Shown here: piece by piece, positions 23,815-35,204 of the stretch
How the letters are laid out: every line of letters starts with the position of its first letter
Position numbering within the stretch: position 1 is the stretch's first letter
Origin: Henckelia pumila
Lineage: Eukaryota; Streptophyta; Magnoliopsida; Lamiales; Gesneriaceae
Assembly (NCBI RefSeq): GCF_033568475.1
Contig: NC_133123.1
Span: forward strand, 135,864,242 to 135,928,241
DNA length: 64,000 nt
Direction: 5' to 3'
Notes under the pieces: generated by a model
The model's input: only the letters and a program-made list of their open reading frames with translations
The model's database searches: none
Told to the model about the DNA's origin: nothing
Program-made: the position numbers and the translations under genes

Positions 23815-24235
23815 AGAAATTTGAGTGGTTTACATTTGGTCGACCGACATAGGCTATTGCTCGACTGTCTCTTTGTAACGTCGACCGAGGAAGAATGCAT
23901 TTTGTAAAGTCATACCGACCGTAATCTCGATTGCTATTTCATGAATCTCTACCGACTTATTGTAATGATCGACCGACTTGTTGTAGTGCCGGCTGGTGTA
24001 GAATGCAATGGTTTAGTCAACCTGACCGTTTGCATATAATTAGTACGATTTATACCCTCCAATATCGACTGATTTTTGAATCACTTCGACTGCTTTTTCA
24101 AGCGTATAGACTGCACTACAAGACTTTAAGTAGTTTCCACCGTTGGCATAATATTATTTCGACCATTGTTATGAAATCTCGGTTGATATGTAAAGCATGG
24201 CGACCTTTTGGACATGACAATGTCGTCTTCGTAAT
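23815..24235 (+). repeat. TCGACYG motif cluster upstream of the MULE transposase
   Basis: About ten dispersed copies of TCGACCG, TCGACTG or close variants in some 420 bp (for example GGTCGACCGACATAGG at about 23837, GATCGACCGACTTG at about 23969, ATCGACTGATTTTT at about 24065, TTCGACTGCTTTTT at about 24087). All read the same way on plus. The stretch is non-coding and sits where the transposase promoter should be. Confidence 0.65.
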
Positions 24236-24314
24236 TCAAATAAAATTTCTTAAAACACATGTGTATTTATTTTTTCTTTTTGAAAGTTGCTTAATCTAAT
24301 TATTTTTATAGGTT

Positions 24315-26006
24315 ATGACAATCAGTAATGTTGTCCTTCAATGTAATGGAAAGTGGATACGGGATGAGCACGATGTTTTCAAATGGTCTTCACATGAAAG
24401 TTGTAAATGGGATTTAATCACAGTGGACGATGAGACATGCAATTTCGAATCCTTTAAGAATGAGGTTGTTAACATTCTGGATTTGGCATGTGATATTAAC
24501 AGAACCAAATTCAGCTATTTGCCGATTGTTCCTAATTGCCATCCTCCTCCCTTTTATATTAAGGATGATAGAACTCTGCGTGCGTACCTTTACTTTGGTG
24601 CCCCAGACAAGAGACCTGTGCTGAATGTTATGGTGGAAGAAGAGGAAGTGAACGTTGGACTGGACAACGAGGTGCATGCATTTGAAAGCACTCAGCACCT
24701 CAGTAATGATAGCATGAAATTTAATAACATCGCTAATTTTGAACAATCATTTGATGTTTGTGACAGATCGATGGATGAAACTGTTGGGGGGATCAATCGT
24801 ACTGGGAGGAATTTGTTGTTAGATGGAGATGATACATGTGGCAATTGTAAAGTCGCTGATTGTGGTAGATCATGCAATGAAATGCGGGGTCTTGATGGTG
24901 AAGACGAGGATCGTGACAGATCGTTGGATGTAAATGTTGGGGGGTTGAATCGTAATGACGAATACTTCGATGGAGATTTTGTCATTCCTAACGAGAATGA
25001 TAAGGAAACAACTGAAAATGTCAACATGTCTTATCCTGTGGCGGGGTTGAATCATAATGATGAATACTTTGGTGAAGATTTTGTCATTCCTAACGAGAAT
25101 GATAAGGAAACAACTGAGAATGTCAACGTGTCTTGTCCTGTGGGGGGGTTGAATCATAATGACGAATACTTTGATGGATTTTTTGTCATTCCTAACGAGA
25201 ATGATAAGGAAACAACTGAGAATTTCAACGTGTCTTGTCCATTCGAACAACTTGAAGATCCTTTAATTTTAGGAGAACCTTCATTACACCAGCAGCAATT
25301 AAGACGGTCTGAGTCCGAGCCGAAGGGTATCTAAATGGACATCGGATCCGTAAGAGAATTTCGTTGGTAGATAGAGCTGAGTCATGTGGCAATGGTACCT
25401 ACTCATTCCGTGATGGATCCAACATTTCAATTGGGCAGGTATTTTCCAATAAGGAAGAATTTCAAATTGAATTGTCCCGACTTGCAATAAAGTCATCTTT
25501 TGAGTTCAAAATAGTGAAATCTAACAAGTCCGTGTATGATGTTCGATGTGCTGCTGATAGTTGTACTTGGAGGATTCGAGGTGCAAAGAAAGATCCACAC
25601 TCAACATGTTTTAACGTTTGAACATATTGTAACATTCACACCTGTGACTTGATGCGCATGACTATAAAAAATCGACAGGCTACTTCTGCGTTAGTGTCAG
25701 CTGTGTTGCTAGAAAATTTCGGTGGTCAAAGGACTACACCTGTGCCGAAATCAATAATCACAATGATGCGTAATCAGGAAGTTCAAGTATCATACTTCAA
25801 GGCACGTAGAGGTAAAGAACTGGCCCTTAACACCATGATGGGCGATTCTGTTGAGAATTTTAGGAAGTTGCCATCATTTTTGAAAATGGTTGAGAAAGTA
25901 AATGTTGGTAATTTCACGGATTTAGAAGTCGATGAAGAAAAAAGATTTAAATACATGTTCTTGGCATATGGTGCATGTATTACGAGATACAATTTCATGA
26001 GAAAAG
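24315..26006 (+). pseudogene. MULE (MuDR-type) transposase, 5' part, cut by a copia element
   Basis: Starts ATG at 24315. Residues 1-110 resemble the N-terminal region of plant MuDR transposases. An acidic linker follows with three 34-residue tandem repeats (NDEYFDGDFVIPNENDKETT type, period exactly 102 bp from 24981). A frameshift near 25320 and a stop at 25332-25334 end the first frame. The next frame carries the Mutator DNA-binding domain: VRCAADSCTWRIRGAKK, then a TGA at 25619-25621 (one change from CGA), then TYCNIHTCDL, giving the family's C..CxW..C..H.C pattern. The following helical region ends at 26006, where the copia element inserted with target duplication AAAAG. The gene resumes at 30991. 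Confidence 0.88.
24945..25245 (+). repeat. Three 102-bp (34-residue) in-frame tandem repeats in the MULE ORF
   Basis: GTCATTCCTAACGAGAATGA recurs at 24981, 25083 and 25185, exactly 102 bp apart. The encoded unit is acidic (Asp/Glu/Asn-rich) and ends ETTENVNVSCPV. A more diverged related copy (VGGINRTGRNLLLDGDD) precedes it. The repeat lies between the N-terminal domain and the DNA-binding domain. Confidence 0.9.
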
Positions 26007-26453
26007 TGTTATGGATTAAGCCGGAACGATCATGACGATAATAATTGCGGAATAAAAAAAATCAACAAGGACACCAAGATTTACGTGGTTCACCCAATAT
26101 AGGCTATGTCCACGGAGCTGCTGAAATATTTATAACCGGAGAAATATTACAAGTGTATACAAAACACTATATCTCACCACACCCAAACCCCGAGTATTAC
26201 CGAGAAATAATTCTCTAACTCACAAGAGATCTCCAAAAAAAAAAACACTCTCTCTTTATTTTCTTCTCTCTTTGTTAATACAAAAAAAGAGAAGAATGAG
26301 ATACTTTAATCTGCCGAATGAGGAGCCTATTTATAGGCAAATTTGGCTAATGAAATGAGGATGAAAAATAGCCACGTTGAGCTCTTGCAATTTCCACAAA
26401 AGCAGCCTAGTCAAAGAAAGTTTGCTGCATGTATTTTTTGACTTCACCTAACA
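26007..26453 (-). repeat. 3' LTR of the copia element
   Basis: 447 bp, TG...CA. The adjoining minus-strand CAAGTGGGAGAAAT (26454-26467) is the polypurine tract. It differs from the right LTR at a few single bases (for example GGCTATGTCC against GGCTACGTCC, TTTGCTGCATG against TTTGCCGCATG). Confidence 0.95.
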
Positions 26454-26524
26454 TTTCTCCCACTTGAAGATTTGATTTCAATCATGTCTTCACACAGTCA
26501 ATACAACAGCTCATGCTTCCTTTC

Positions 26525-29500
26525 TTATACTTGCAGTCTAACTGAAGTCGAACATAACTTCAGTTTGTCAGTGGTCACAACCTTTGTGAACATATCAGCT
26601 GGATTTCTGCTTCCAGGAATCTTCTCAAGCATCAAGATTTCATCCTCCAAAACTGATCTGATGAAATGGTACCGAACTTGTATATGATTTGTCCTTGCAT
26701 GATAAATAGGATTCTTTGCCAAATGAATAGCACTTTGACTGTCACAGTGTAACGTGCTATCTTCAAGCTTCTGACCCAACTCCTCAAGGAATGATCTCAA
26801 CCATATCATCTCCTTGCTAGCTTCTGTCACTGCAACATACTCAGCTTCAGTAGTCGAAAGTGCAACAATCTTTTGCAACTTGGACACCCAGCTTACTGTC
26901 GTACCACCTAATGTGAACACATATCCAGTAGTACTCTTTCTGCCGTCTAGGTCACCACCCATGTCGGCATCTACAAAACCTTGTAAGCCTGAATCTGAAT
27001 TTCTGAAGCACAGAGATGAACTAATAGTACCTTTCAAATATCTGAGAATCCACTTCACTGCTTCCCAGTGTTGTTTTCCTGGATTTCTCATAAACCTGCT
27101 CACAACTCCCACTGCATGTGCTATGTCTGGTCTGGTGCACACCATTGCATACATGAGGCTTCCGACAGCAGATGCATAAGGAACCTTATTCATATAAGCA
27201 TGCTCCTGCTCCGTCGATGGTGATTGAGCTTTGGTTAGTTTGAAATGACTAGCCAAAGGAGTACTAACCGATTTAGCTTCATCCATGTTGAATTTGCTAA
27301 GCACCTTTTTCACGTACTCTGTCTGAGATAAATTCAAGACTCCGTTCACCCTATCTCTCAAGATCCTCATACCAAGAATTTGTTTTGCAGCTCCCAAATC
27401 CTTCATTGCAAATTCCTTTGATAACTCTCTCTTGAGTTTATCAATCTCCTCCAGACAAGATCCTGCTATCAACATGTCATCTACATATAGCAGTAGAATG
27501 ATATAGGAACCATCAATCTTCTTCACATAACAACAGTGATCCGCCTGGCACCTCAGGAAACCGTTGTTATTCATGAATCCGTCAAACTTCTTGTACCACT
27601 GTCTTGGAGCTTGTTTGAGACCGTACAAGCTCTTCTGAAGTTTGCAAACCATTTTCTCTTTCTCTCGTACTTCAAATCCCTGTGGCTGCTTCATATAAAT
27701 TTCTTCATCCAAGTCACCATGAAGAAACGCCGTCTTTACATCCAACTGTTCCAGATGTAAGTCTTCCTTAGCCACTAGTCCAAGTACTGTTCTGATAGTG
27801 GTCAACTTAACCACTGGAGAGAAAATCTCGGTGTAATCAATGCCTTCCCGTTGTTGAAAACCTTTCACAACAAGTCTCGCCTTGTACCGCTTGCTACCAT
27901 CAACTTCTTCTTTGATCCGGTACACCCATTTGTTGTGTAATACCTTTTTGCCTTCAGAAAGTTCCGTCAACTTCCACGTCTGATTGGATGACAGTAAATC
28001 CATCTCATCTTCCATGGCTAACTCCCACTTGGTTGAAACATCATTTTGCATCGCTTCTTCAAAGGTCTCAGGTTCACCTTTATCAGTCAGCAAAATATAG
28101 TGAAGTGCAGGGGAGTATTTCTGAGGTGGTCTGATTGTTCTTGACGATCTCTTGAGTTCAATTACCGGAGTTTGTGGGTCAGGTTCTTGTGCAGTTTCTT
28201 CTTCCTGGTTACTATCCTCCGACTCATTCACAGGAATATCAATCAATGGTACTTCATTTGACTTCTGGACTTCAGGACATTTATCTCCAGTTGGAATGTC
28301 TGAGTTGTCCTTGTACAAAAATTGCTCATTGAAAATGACGTCTCTGCTCCGAACGATCTTTCGATTTTGGTCATCCCAGAACCGATAACCAAACTCATTA
28401 TCTCCATAACCAATAAAGAAACACTTCTTTGATTTCGGATCAAGTTTCGTTCTGTTGGCTGAGAGACAACCAAACACTTTCAAGAACGAAAGGTTTACTC
28501 CTTTGCCGCTCCAAACCTCCTCTGGTATTCTGCAATCAAGTGGTACTGAAGGTCCTCTGTTGATCAGATACGCTGCAGTGTTAACTGCATCAGCCCAAAA
28601 TGATTTCGGCAGTCCAGCGTGCAATCTCATGCTCCTGGCTCGCTCATTCAGGGTCATGTTCATCCTCTCAGCTACACCATTTTGTTGAGGTGTACCAGGA
28701 ATGGTTTTCTCCATCTTGATCCCGTTCTGTGCACAATACTTCTTGAACTCAAAATCTTCATATTTTCCTCCGTTATCAGACCGTAAACACTTCACCTTCA
28801 AGTTGGTCTCATTCTCCACCATGACTTTCCACCTCTTAAAGGTCTTGTAAACATCAGATTTATTTTTCAGAAAATAAACCCAAACCTTCCTGCTCGAATC
28901 ATCGATAAATGTGACATAATATCGTGAGCCTCCAAGGGATGTCACAGAAGATGACCCCCACACGTCAGTATGAACCAGCTCCAACTTTGCTGCTTTCGGT
29001 TCTCTACCGCCTTTCGAAAAGCTCACCCTTTTCTGTTTTCCAAAAACACAACTTTCACACAGTTTGTGTTCGACAGTTTTTAACTCCGGTAGCTTCCCTT
29101 TTGACATCAGCATCTTCATTCTCTTCTCACTCATATGTCCAAGTCTACAGTGTCATAGACTTGAGTTAGCTCCAGCATCAACAGCTGCTAACATATCTCT
29201 GCAACTAGAAGTCATGTACAGGGTTCCAGTTTTTGTTCCTCGAGCAATAATCATGGCTCCTTTGCTCACTTTCCAAGAGCCATCACCAAAGGTCACTTTA
29301 TGGCCTTAGTCATCGAGCTGTCCCACTGAGATGAGATTCCGGGTCAACTTTGGTACATGCCTCACTTTGTTGAGCTTCCAGATGGATCCGTTTGACATTT
29401 TCAAACTGATATCACCAATACCAGCTATTTCCAACGGTTTTCCATCAGCCAGTAAAACTTTTCCGTAATTACCAGCAGTGTAATTACTAAATACCTCACG

Positions 29501-30382
29501 ATCACCGGTGGTATGAAATGAAGCTCCCGAATCCATAACCCATGAATCAACCGGGCTTTCCATGGATAGTACTAAGACATCATGTACATCCTCAGTAACA
29601 ACATTTGCATTATTCTTGGGTGCTCTGCAGTCCTTTTTCATGTGGCCAGTTTCACCACAGCTCCAGCACTTCAATTTCTTTTCAAAGGTATTTTTGTCTT
29701 TTCCAGTTCTTGATTTGGATCTGCCATGCCATCGGTTAGATCTCTTTTCTACACTCCTGCCTCTGCCCCTGTTCTCGAGATTTAGGGCAGATGATGATGT
29801 CCCTTCACCCGAATCCATCCTGCGAACTTCTTCACCAAGGATTCAATCTCTGACATCATTGAATTGTAACTTTTCCTTTCCAGCAGAATTGCTAACCGCT
29901 GCCCGCATCGGCTCCCAAGCATTTGGCAAAGACGCCAAAAGAATAAGTGCTCGAATTTCATCATCAAATTTAATTTCAACCGATGTTAGCTGGGAAACAA
30001 TCGTGTTGAATTCATTGATGTGTGCTGCCATCGAAGCACCTTCCTCCATCTTCAAGTTGAATAATTTTTTCATGAGGAACACTTTATTATTTGCTGATGG
30101 CTTCTCGTACATGTCCAACAAAATGGACATCATCTCCTTCGTGGTATTTGCCTCCGCCACGTTGTGTGCCACGTTCTTTGTTAGGGTCAATCGTATTACC
30201 CCTAACACTTGTCGGTCAAGAAGCTCCCACTCATCGTCCTCCATATTTTCTGGCTTCACCCCGGATAGAGGTTGATGTAGCTTCTTGCTATACAGATAAT
30301 CTTTAATCTGTAAGCGCCAGAACGTGAAATCTGTACCATCGAACTTATTGATTCCCGGTCCCGATCCGTCATTTCCGGCCAT
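26525..30382 (-). pseudogene. Copia gag-pol polyprotein with three nonsense codons
   Basis: Starts at ATG 30382. Gag runs to a TGA at 29843-29845. The same frame continues with a CCHC zinc knuckle (CWSCGETGHMKKDC), protease (WVMDSGASFHTT), and a TAA at 29306-29308. A TGA at 29153-29155 falls in the integrase zinc finger, just before HCRLGH. The rest, 29152 to 26525, is open: integrase core (DVWG, SDNGG, PQQNGVAERMN), RT with YVDDMLIAG, and RNase H ending in ADMFTK. The frame is preserved throughout, so decay is by substitution only. Termination at 26525-26527 matches the usual copia end, about 70 bp from the LTR. Confidence 0.93.
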
Positions 30383-30510
30383 CGCTTCACCTGCCTTAAT
30401 AAAATTTCAAAAAATCTTTTCTGATGTGGAAGATCAGACAAAGCTGCAACCACAGAGCATACTCAGAATTTTAAGAAATTTTTCACCAAGGCTCCCGAAC
30501 ACCGTAACAA

Positions 30511-30521
30511 CTCTGATACCA
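30511..30521 (-). promoter_or_regulatory. Primer binding site of the copia element
   Basis: The minus strand reads TGGTATCAGAG two bases inside the 5' LTR (which begins at 30524), complementary to initiator methionine tRNA. Confidence 0.9.
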
Positions 30522-30523
30522 GT

Positions 30524-30985
30524 TGTTATGGATTAAGCCGGAACGATCATGACGATAATAATTGCGGAATAAAAACAATCAACAAGGACACCAAGATTTA
30601 CGTGGTTCACCCAATATAGGCTACGTCCACGGAGCTGCTGAAATATTTATAACCGGAGAAATATTACAAGTGTATACAAAATACTATATCTCACCACACC
30701 CAAACCCCGAGTATTACCGAGAAATAATTCTCTAACTCACAAGAGATCTCCAAAAAAAAAACACTCTCTTTTTTTTTTTCTCTCTCTTTATTTTCTTCTC
30801 TCTTTGTTAATACAAAAGAAGAGAAGAATGAGATACTTTAATCTGCCGAATGAGGAGCCTATTTATAGGCAAATTTGGCTAATGAAATGAGGATGAAAAA
30901 TAGCCACGTTGAGCTCTTGCAATTTCCACAAAAGCAGCCTAGTCAAAGAAAGTTTGCCGCATGTATTCTTTGACTTCACCTAACA
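30524..30985 (-). repeat. 5' LTR of the copia element
   Basis: 462 bp, nearly identical to 26007-26453. The length difference is mainly an expanded CTCTCTTTTTTTT run at about 30760-30785. Confidence 0.95.
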
Positions 30986-30990
30986 AAAAG

Positions 30991-32030
30991 TTGTCTGCAT
31001 TGATGGTACATTCTTGAAAGGAAAGTATGACGGTGTGCTACTTGTAGCAACCGCACAGGACGGAAATCACCACCAATTTCTCATTGCATGGGGTGTTGTC
31101 GACAAGGAAAGCTCTGAGTCATGGTCTTGGTTTCTAAGCAGATTGAAAATCATAGTAGTGGACGACGACGAATTGGTGATAATATCAGATAGACACCAGG
31201 GCATCATAAATGCAGTTGCATCTTTATACAATCGTGCACATCATGTGTTTTGTATGTGGCACATGTCACAAAACATCAAAGGCAAGAGCAACAAAAAAAA
31301 GGGAGCTGCCGAGCTATTCATTCGGGTGGCAAAAGCATAAAAGAAAAGTGATTTTGATTCCTTGTATACAGAATTGAGAGAGAGATTTCCAGAGGTTGCT
31401 AAATATTTGGAGGATAACACTTCTCCCGAAAGGTGGTCTAGAGCGAAACAAACCGGGAACCGTTACTCCATCATGACCACGAATGGAGTGGAATCAATAA
31501 ATGGTAGGTTGCGTGAGGAGAGGGAGCTTCCAATAATTGCATTATTGGAAGCACTACAAAGAATCACATCAACCTGGAGAAGTAAATATCGTCAAGAAGC
31601 GGTTGCATCAACTACACATCTCACACCAGCGATAGAGTCGATCGTTCGTGAGAATTTCATCGTTTCTAGAAAATATGAAGTAATTGAAGCAACTGAGGGG
31701 AAGTATTGCGTGTATGGTAGCACAAGCAACGAGTTATTTGATTTACAGAGTAAATCTTGCACATGCCGTAAATTCGACATTGACAGGATTCCATGTTCAC
31801 ATGCCATTGTTGCTGCCTACAAAGCAAATATTTCTGTTTATGAATTTTGTACAGATTATTACACCACACGTTATTGGTTAGAAGCATATACGGACCCTGT
31901 CTATCCAGTACCAGGTGAATGGACAGTGCAGGAGGAAATATTGGTGCTGCCGCCTCTAGTCATTCCCCAACGTGGACGGAAAAAAGTAAAAAGAATACCT
32001 TCAGTCGGGGAGTATGGCAGAAGACGTTGA
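30991..32030 (+). pseudogene. MULE (MuDR-type) transposase, 3' catalytic part
   Basis: Continues the 24315-26006 gene after the copia insertion. It begins VCIDGTFLKGKYDG, the first catalytic Asp region, then IISDRHQGI (second Asp), HHVFCMWHMSQN, and TNGVESING with the expected Glu, which together form the DDE core of Mutator transposases. A TAA at 31338-31340 interrupts the frame before KKSDFDSLY. The C-terminus has the SWIM zinc finger (CTCRKFDIDRIPCSHA) and a basic tail (RGRKKVKR), ending TGA at 32028-32030. All catalytic landmarks remain readable despite the stop, so decay is recent relative to the family. Transposase acts in the nucleus on element ends. Confidence 0.92.
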
Positions 32031-32040
32031 TTTTTAGTTG

Positions 32041-33185
32041 TCACTCATTCAGCATGCAACGACCGATTAATGTATGATGTCGACTGTTAATATTACCAAC
32101 TCGACCGGTTTGTGTAGAGTTTTATTTCTCTTTTCAATCGATCGTTATTCGTTACTAACGAAGCCTAATTCATACAGGAGAGTCGGTTGATATAAAAAAA
32201 ATATAGAATGGTACAAGTTTGTTAATAAAAAATATTGCTAGCTAAAATTCCACATAAACATAAATGAAAATTATTACGGAAATATGTTTTGTTGTTTTCA
32301 AACGTTAGGGTTTTTCGTATTTATTATTATTTGCATTTTATTAGTATTTAACTTTTGTAGTTTGTGCGCGAAATACGTGTCGACCGTTAATGTATGGTGT
32401 CGATTGTTAATATAAACAACTCGACTGCTTTGAGTGCAGAGTTTTAACGAAGCCTAATTCATTCAGGAGAGTCGGTTGGTAATAAAAAAATATAAAATGA
32501 TACAAGTTTGTTAATAAAAATTATTGCTAGCTAAAATTCCACAAACATAATTATTACGGAAATCTGTTTTTGTTGTTTTCAAATGTTAGGGTTTTTTGTA
32601 TTTATTATTATTTGCATTTTATTCGTATTTAACTTTTGTAGTGTGTGCGCGAAATACGTGTCGACCGATTAATGTATGGTGTCGACTGTTAATATAAACA
32701 ACTCGATCGCTTTGAGTGTAGAGTTTTAACGAAGCCTAATTCATCCAGGAGAGTCGGTTGGTAATAAAAAAATATAAAATGGTACAAGTTTGTTAATAAA
32801 AATTATTGCTAGCTAAAATTCCACAAACATAAATGAAAATTATTACGGAAATCTGTTTTGTTGTTTTCAAACGTTAGGGTTTTTCGTATTTATTATTATT
32901 TGCATTTTATTCGTATTTAACTTTTGTAGTGTGTGCGCGAAATACGTGTCGACCGATTAATATATGGTGTCGACTGTTAATATAAACAACTCGACCGCTT
33001 TGAGTGTAGAGTTTTAACGAAGCCTAATTCATCCAGGAGAGTCGATTGGTATAAAAAAAAATTTAAAATGGTACAAGTTTGTTAATAAAAAATATTTCTA
33101 GCTAAAATTCCACATAAACATAAATGAAAATTATTACGGAAATCTGTTTTGTTGTTTTCAAACGTTAGGGTTTAGGGTTTAGGTG
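32041..33185. repeat. About 286-bp tandem array (four units) with TCGACYG motifs, downstream of the MULE transposase
   Basis: The landmark AAGCCTAATTCAT recurs at 32161, 32450, 32732 and 33020 (steps 289, 282, 288). Each unit carries three motif copies in fixed order: GTGTCGACCGNTTAATG, TGTCGACTGTTAAT, ACTCGACCGCTTTGAG, followed by an AT-rich body and AACGTTAGGG. In the last unit the GTTAGGG is expanded into a short TTTAGGG run (about 33164-33182). No coding. Confidence 0.9.
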
Positions 33186-33199
33186 TAAAAAAACTGATT

Positions 33200-33610
33200 G
33201 CCTAAATAAAAGATATTACCAAGGAGCAGCAACAATTCTTCTTAACTCGAATTCCAGTACTTCTTCTTCACCACCTATCTCGGCCTTCAAACGGTTTATT
33301 CGACGATAAAAAATAAACCATTGATGCCTAAGTCTTCGAAAGCCTTACATTGATTCATGAAATCATGAAATCATGCAGGATGAGATAAGCGATTTGGAAT
33401 AAAAACCTAACGCTGCTGCCATCTTGAAGTGAACATGGCGGTAGCAGGCAGCGTTAGGACTCCTCTTGTATTATTAGGTAATACAGAGGATACGTAGGAC
33501 TGCAATTAGGACTCCACTCATATTATTGTAGTTGGATGGAACTTGTAACCCAGGTTGGGTATCATCGGCAGAAATCCATACGGGGTGTGGAATGTCTAAC
33601 ATAATAAGTT
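33200..33610 (-). other. Possible remnant exon with a hairpin
   Basis: Minus-strand reading of 33600-33495 is open for some 35 codons (DIPHPVWISADDTQPG...VLIAVLRI) and then hits stops. I do not recognise it. At 33402-33459 CCTAACGCTGCTGCCAT faces ATGGCGGTAGCAGGCAGCG in inverted orientation with a short loop, a stable hairpin. This may be a decayed MULE gene or a small inverted-repeat element. Confidence 0.3.
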
Positions 33611-33927
33611 GATCAACAACAATCATAGTGATAAAATATTAATTATTGTAATTTTGTATTCGAGAGAGGAGAAGCGTAGAAGAGTAGGTAGAAGACGAAG
33701 AAGGAGATGAAGAGATGGAAATTTTTTTAATAATGGTGAATATGAATATGAAAAATTAAACGCCTTTTATCTTTATTTATAGAAGAAGAAGATTGGGGGG
33801 TGAGTGAATAATCATAATTCATACTGTTGAGCACTTTAGTTTTTGTTCCAAAATTGTCCCTACACATTAAAATTATAAATAATTAATTTTGAAATAGTCT
33901 ACATATGTTATTATCATATATTTCTCA

Positions 33928-33973
<46 letters not shown>

Positions 33974-34031
33974 TAATAATAATAATAAAATTATTATTAT
34001 TATTATATTATTATTATTATTATTATTATTT
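33928..34031. repeat. (AAT)n facing (ATT)n, about 100-bp near-perfect inverted repeat
   Basis: A long AAT run to about 33990 is followed directly by an ATT run to 34031. Even the single interruption (AATATAAT) is mirrored (ATTATATT) in the other arm. It lies in the motif-poor gap where the CGGTCGA motif changes orientation. Such a tract can extrude as a cruciform. Confidence 0.85.
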
Positions 34032-34270
34032 TATATACATGCGTTATGCTTGTAATAAATGATAATTATAGCCCCTTATAATCGCCGAATGCATTGAATT
34101 ATTCCCACATATCGGGTCACGGGTGAGAATGAATCAAATTCTTTTTTCTTGGAATGTGTATCCGAAGAAGACAGATAGATTCCGATTCCCGTGAAATTAG
34201 TCTTGAGAGTAGCATGGTCGAACAGTCAAGTCTTTTGGGGTCCCAATCCCATATATTTTTTTTTTTGCTA

Positions 34271-34278
34271 TATAAATA
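34271..34278 (+). promoter_or_regulatory. TATA-box-like site without a clear gene
   Basis: CTATATAAATAGCC reads as a good plant TATA box on plus, but only a 12-codon frame follows (ATG at 34281) and no gene is visible before the minus-strand GRF ORF. Could be a remnant promoter of the element. Confidence 0.3.
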
Positions 34279-34753
34279 GCCATGAAGTTGCGTCCGATAA
34301 TTATTATTAATTATTAGTCGAATAAAATTCCGAAATAAATGTATTTATTGGTAGTTGTTAGTGACCATTATTATGAGAATAATACAAGAGGTGTCCTAAT
34401 ATGAATCCAACATTTTACAACGAGAAAGTGATTGGTTCAACATATTACAACGAGAAAGTGATTGGTTGTTCTCCTCAATATTTTTGGAAAGCACCCTTCT
34501 CTCCGGGGGAGTGAACGAGAAGGTGATTTGAAAGGTGATTTAGACTTATGGAGTTCTTCAATTTTGTGTTTCATTTTCCATATATATATTTTGAATTATT
34601 ATTTTCCCTTGTCATGTAATCTATGTTTTCGATTAATTGTATTTAGTAAATAGACAATAGCATATCGATGTTTGACAATGTACTTATCCTTACAATTAAA
34701 TTGTAATTATTATAAAAATAACATTTTTATTCAGCTTCGAGATAATCAAGCAT

Positions 34754-35204
34754 TCAATATAACATTCCAATCCAATAACACAAAGTAAACAAAATGAAAA
34801 TCAACCATGAACCAGCAAGCAAGGACTTCAACTTTCGGTTATCTTTTTCAGCTTTTTTCTTGTAATCTTCGAGCACGGCCAGTTTTCATTTCAACTCGGG
34901 AATTATAGTCATCGCCCTACGACACATCGGCGGATCTTCCTATGCGAAGAAATTACATCCACCACTCTGCCACGGTAAGGGAGGGTATAGGACCAAAAAA
35001 GATTAGAACAATATAATGAGAAATAAATTATAAGAAATAAAGATAATCCCGTAAAAGTGAAAAAAATTAAAACAGGACTTTCACCCTCCAATTTTTGCAT
35101 CCATGGAACCTCCGACCTGGATTATCACTGGTCCAAGAAACCCTCAAATTTGCTCGTAGCCCACATTGACAGAATATCATTCCCCCTTGAGAAACTGAGG
35201 ACAT
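34754..35204 (-). pseudogene. GRF-type zinc-finger protein with coiled coil and C-terminal membrane segment (broken), two exons
   Basis: Minus strand. Exon 1 from ATG 35204 encodes MSSVSQGGMIFCQCGLRA, then RVSWTSDNPGRRFHGCKNW. This is the GRF zinc-finger pattern CxC...NPGRRFxxC. A donor (AGG|GTGAAA) and acceptor (TGGCAG|AGT) join it to exon 2, SGGCNFFA-stop-EDPPMC, where the last cysteine of the finger and the usual Trp are expected. The tail is a Lys/Glu-rich coiled coil (LAVLEDYKKKAEKDNRKLK) and a hydrophobic segment (SWLIFILFTLCYWIGML), ending TGA at 34754-34756. Two in-frame stops (FA-stop-E and LK-stop-K) break it. Such short GRF proteins are abundant in plant genomes and often repeat-associated; function is unknown. 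Position inside the MULE region suggests it is element-borne. Confidence 0.7.

Larger units (their letters stand above)
26007..30985 (-). mobile_element. Ty1/copia element (Tork/Tnt1-like), young but inactivated
   Basis: 4979 bp on the minus strand, LTRs of 447 and 462 bp, ends TGTTATGG...CCTAACA, and perfect target duplication AAAAG (26002-26006 and 30986-30990). The primer site is complementary to methionine tRNA. Gag, zinc knuckle, protease, integrase, RT and RNase H appear in copia order (integrase before RT). The LTRs differ by only a handful of substitutions plus a longer pyrimidine run in the right copy, so insertion is fairly recent. Three nonsense codons in the polyprotein mean it cannot move by itself. 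Tork/Tnt1 affinity is judged from gag (KFDGTDFTFWRLQIKDYL) and RT wording. Confidence 0.95.

Noticed and set aside
24870-25250. 126-codon minus-strand frame with threefold repeat
   Set aside because: Antisense of the in-frame 34-residue repeats of the MULE ORF.
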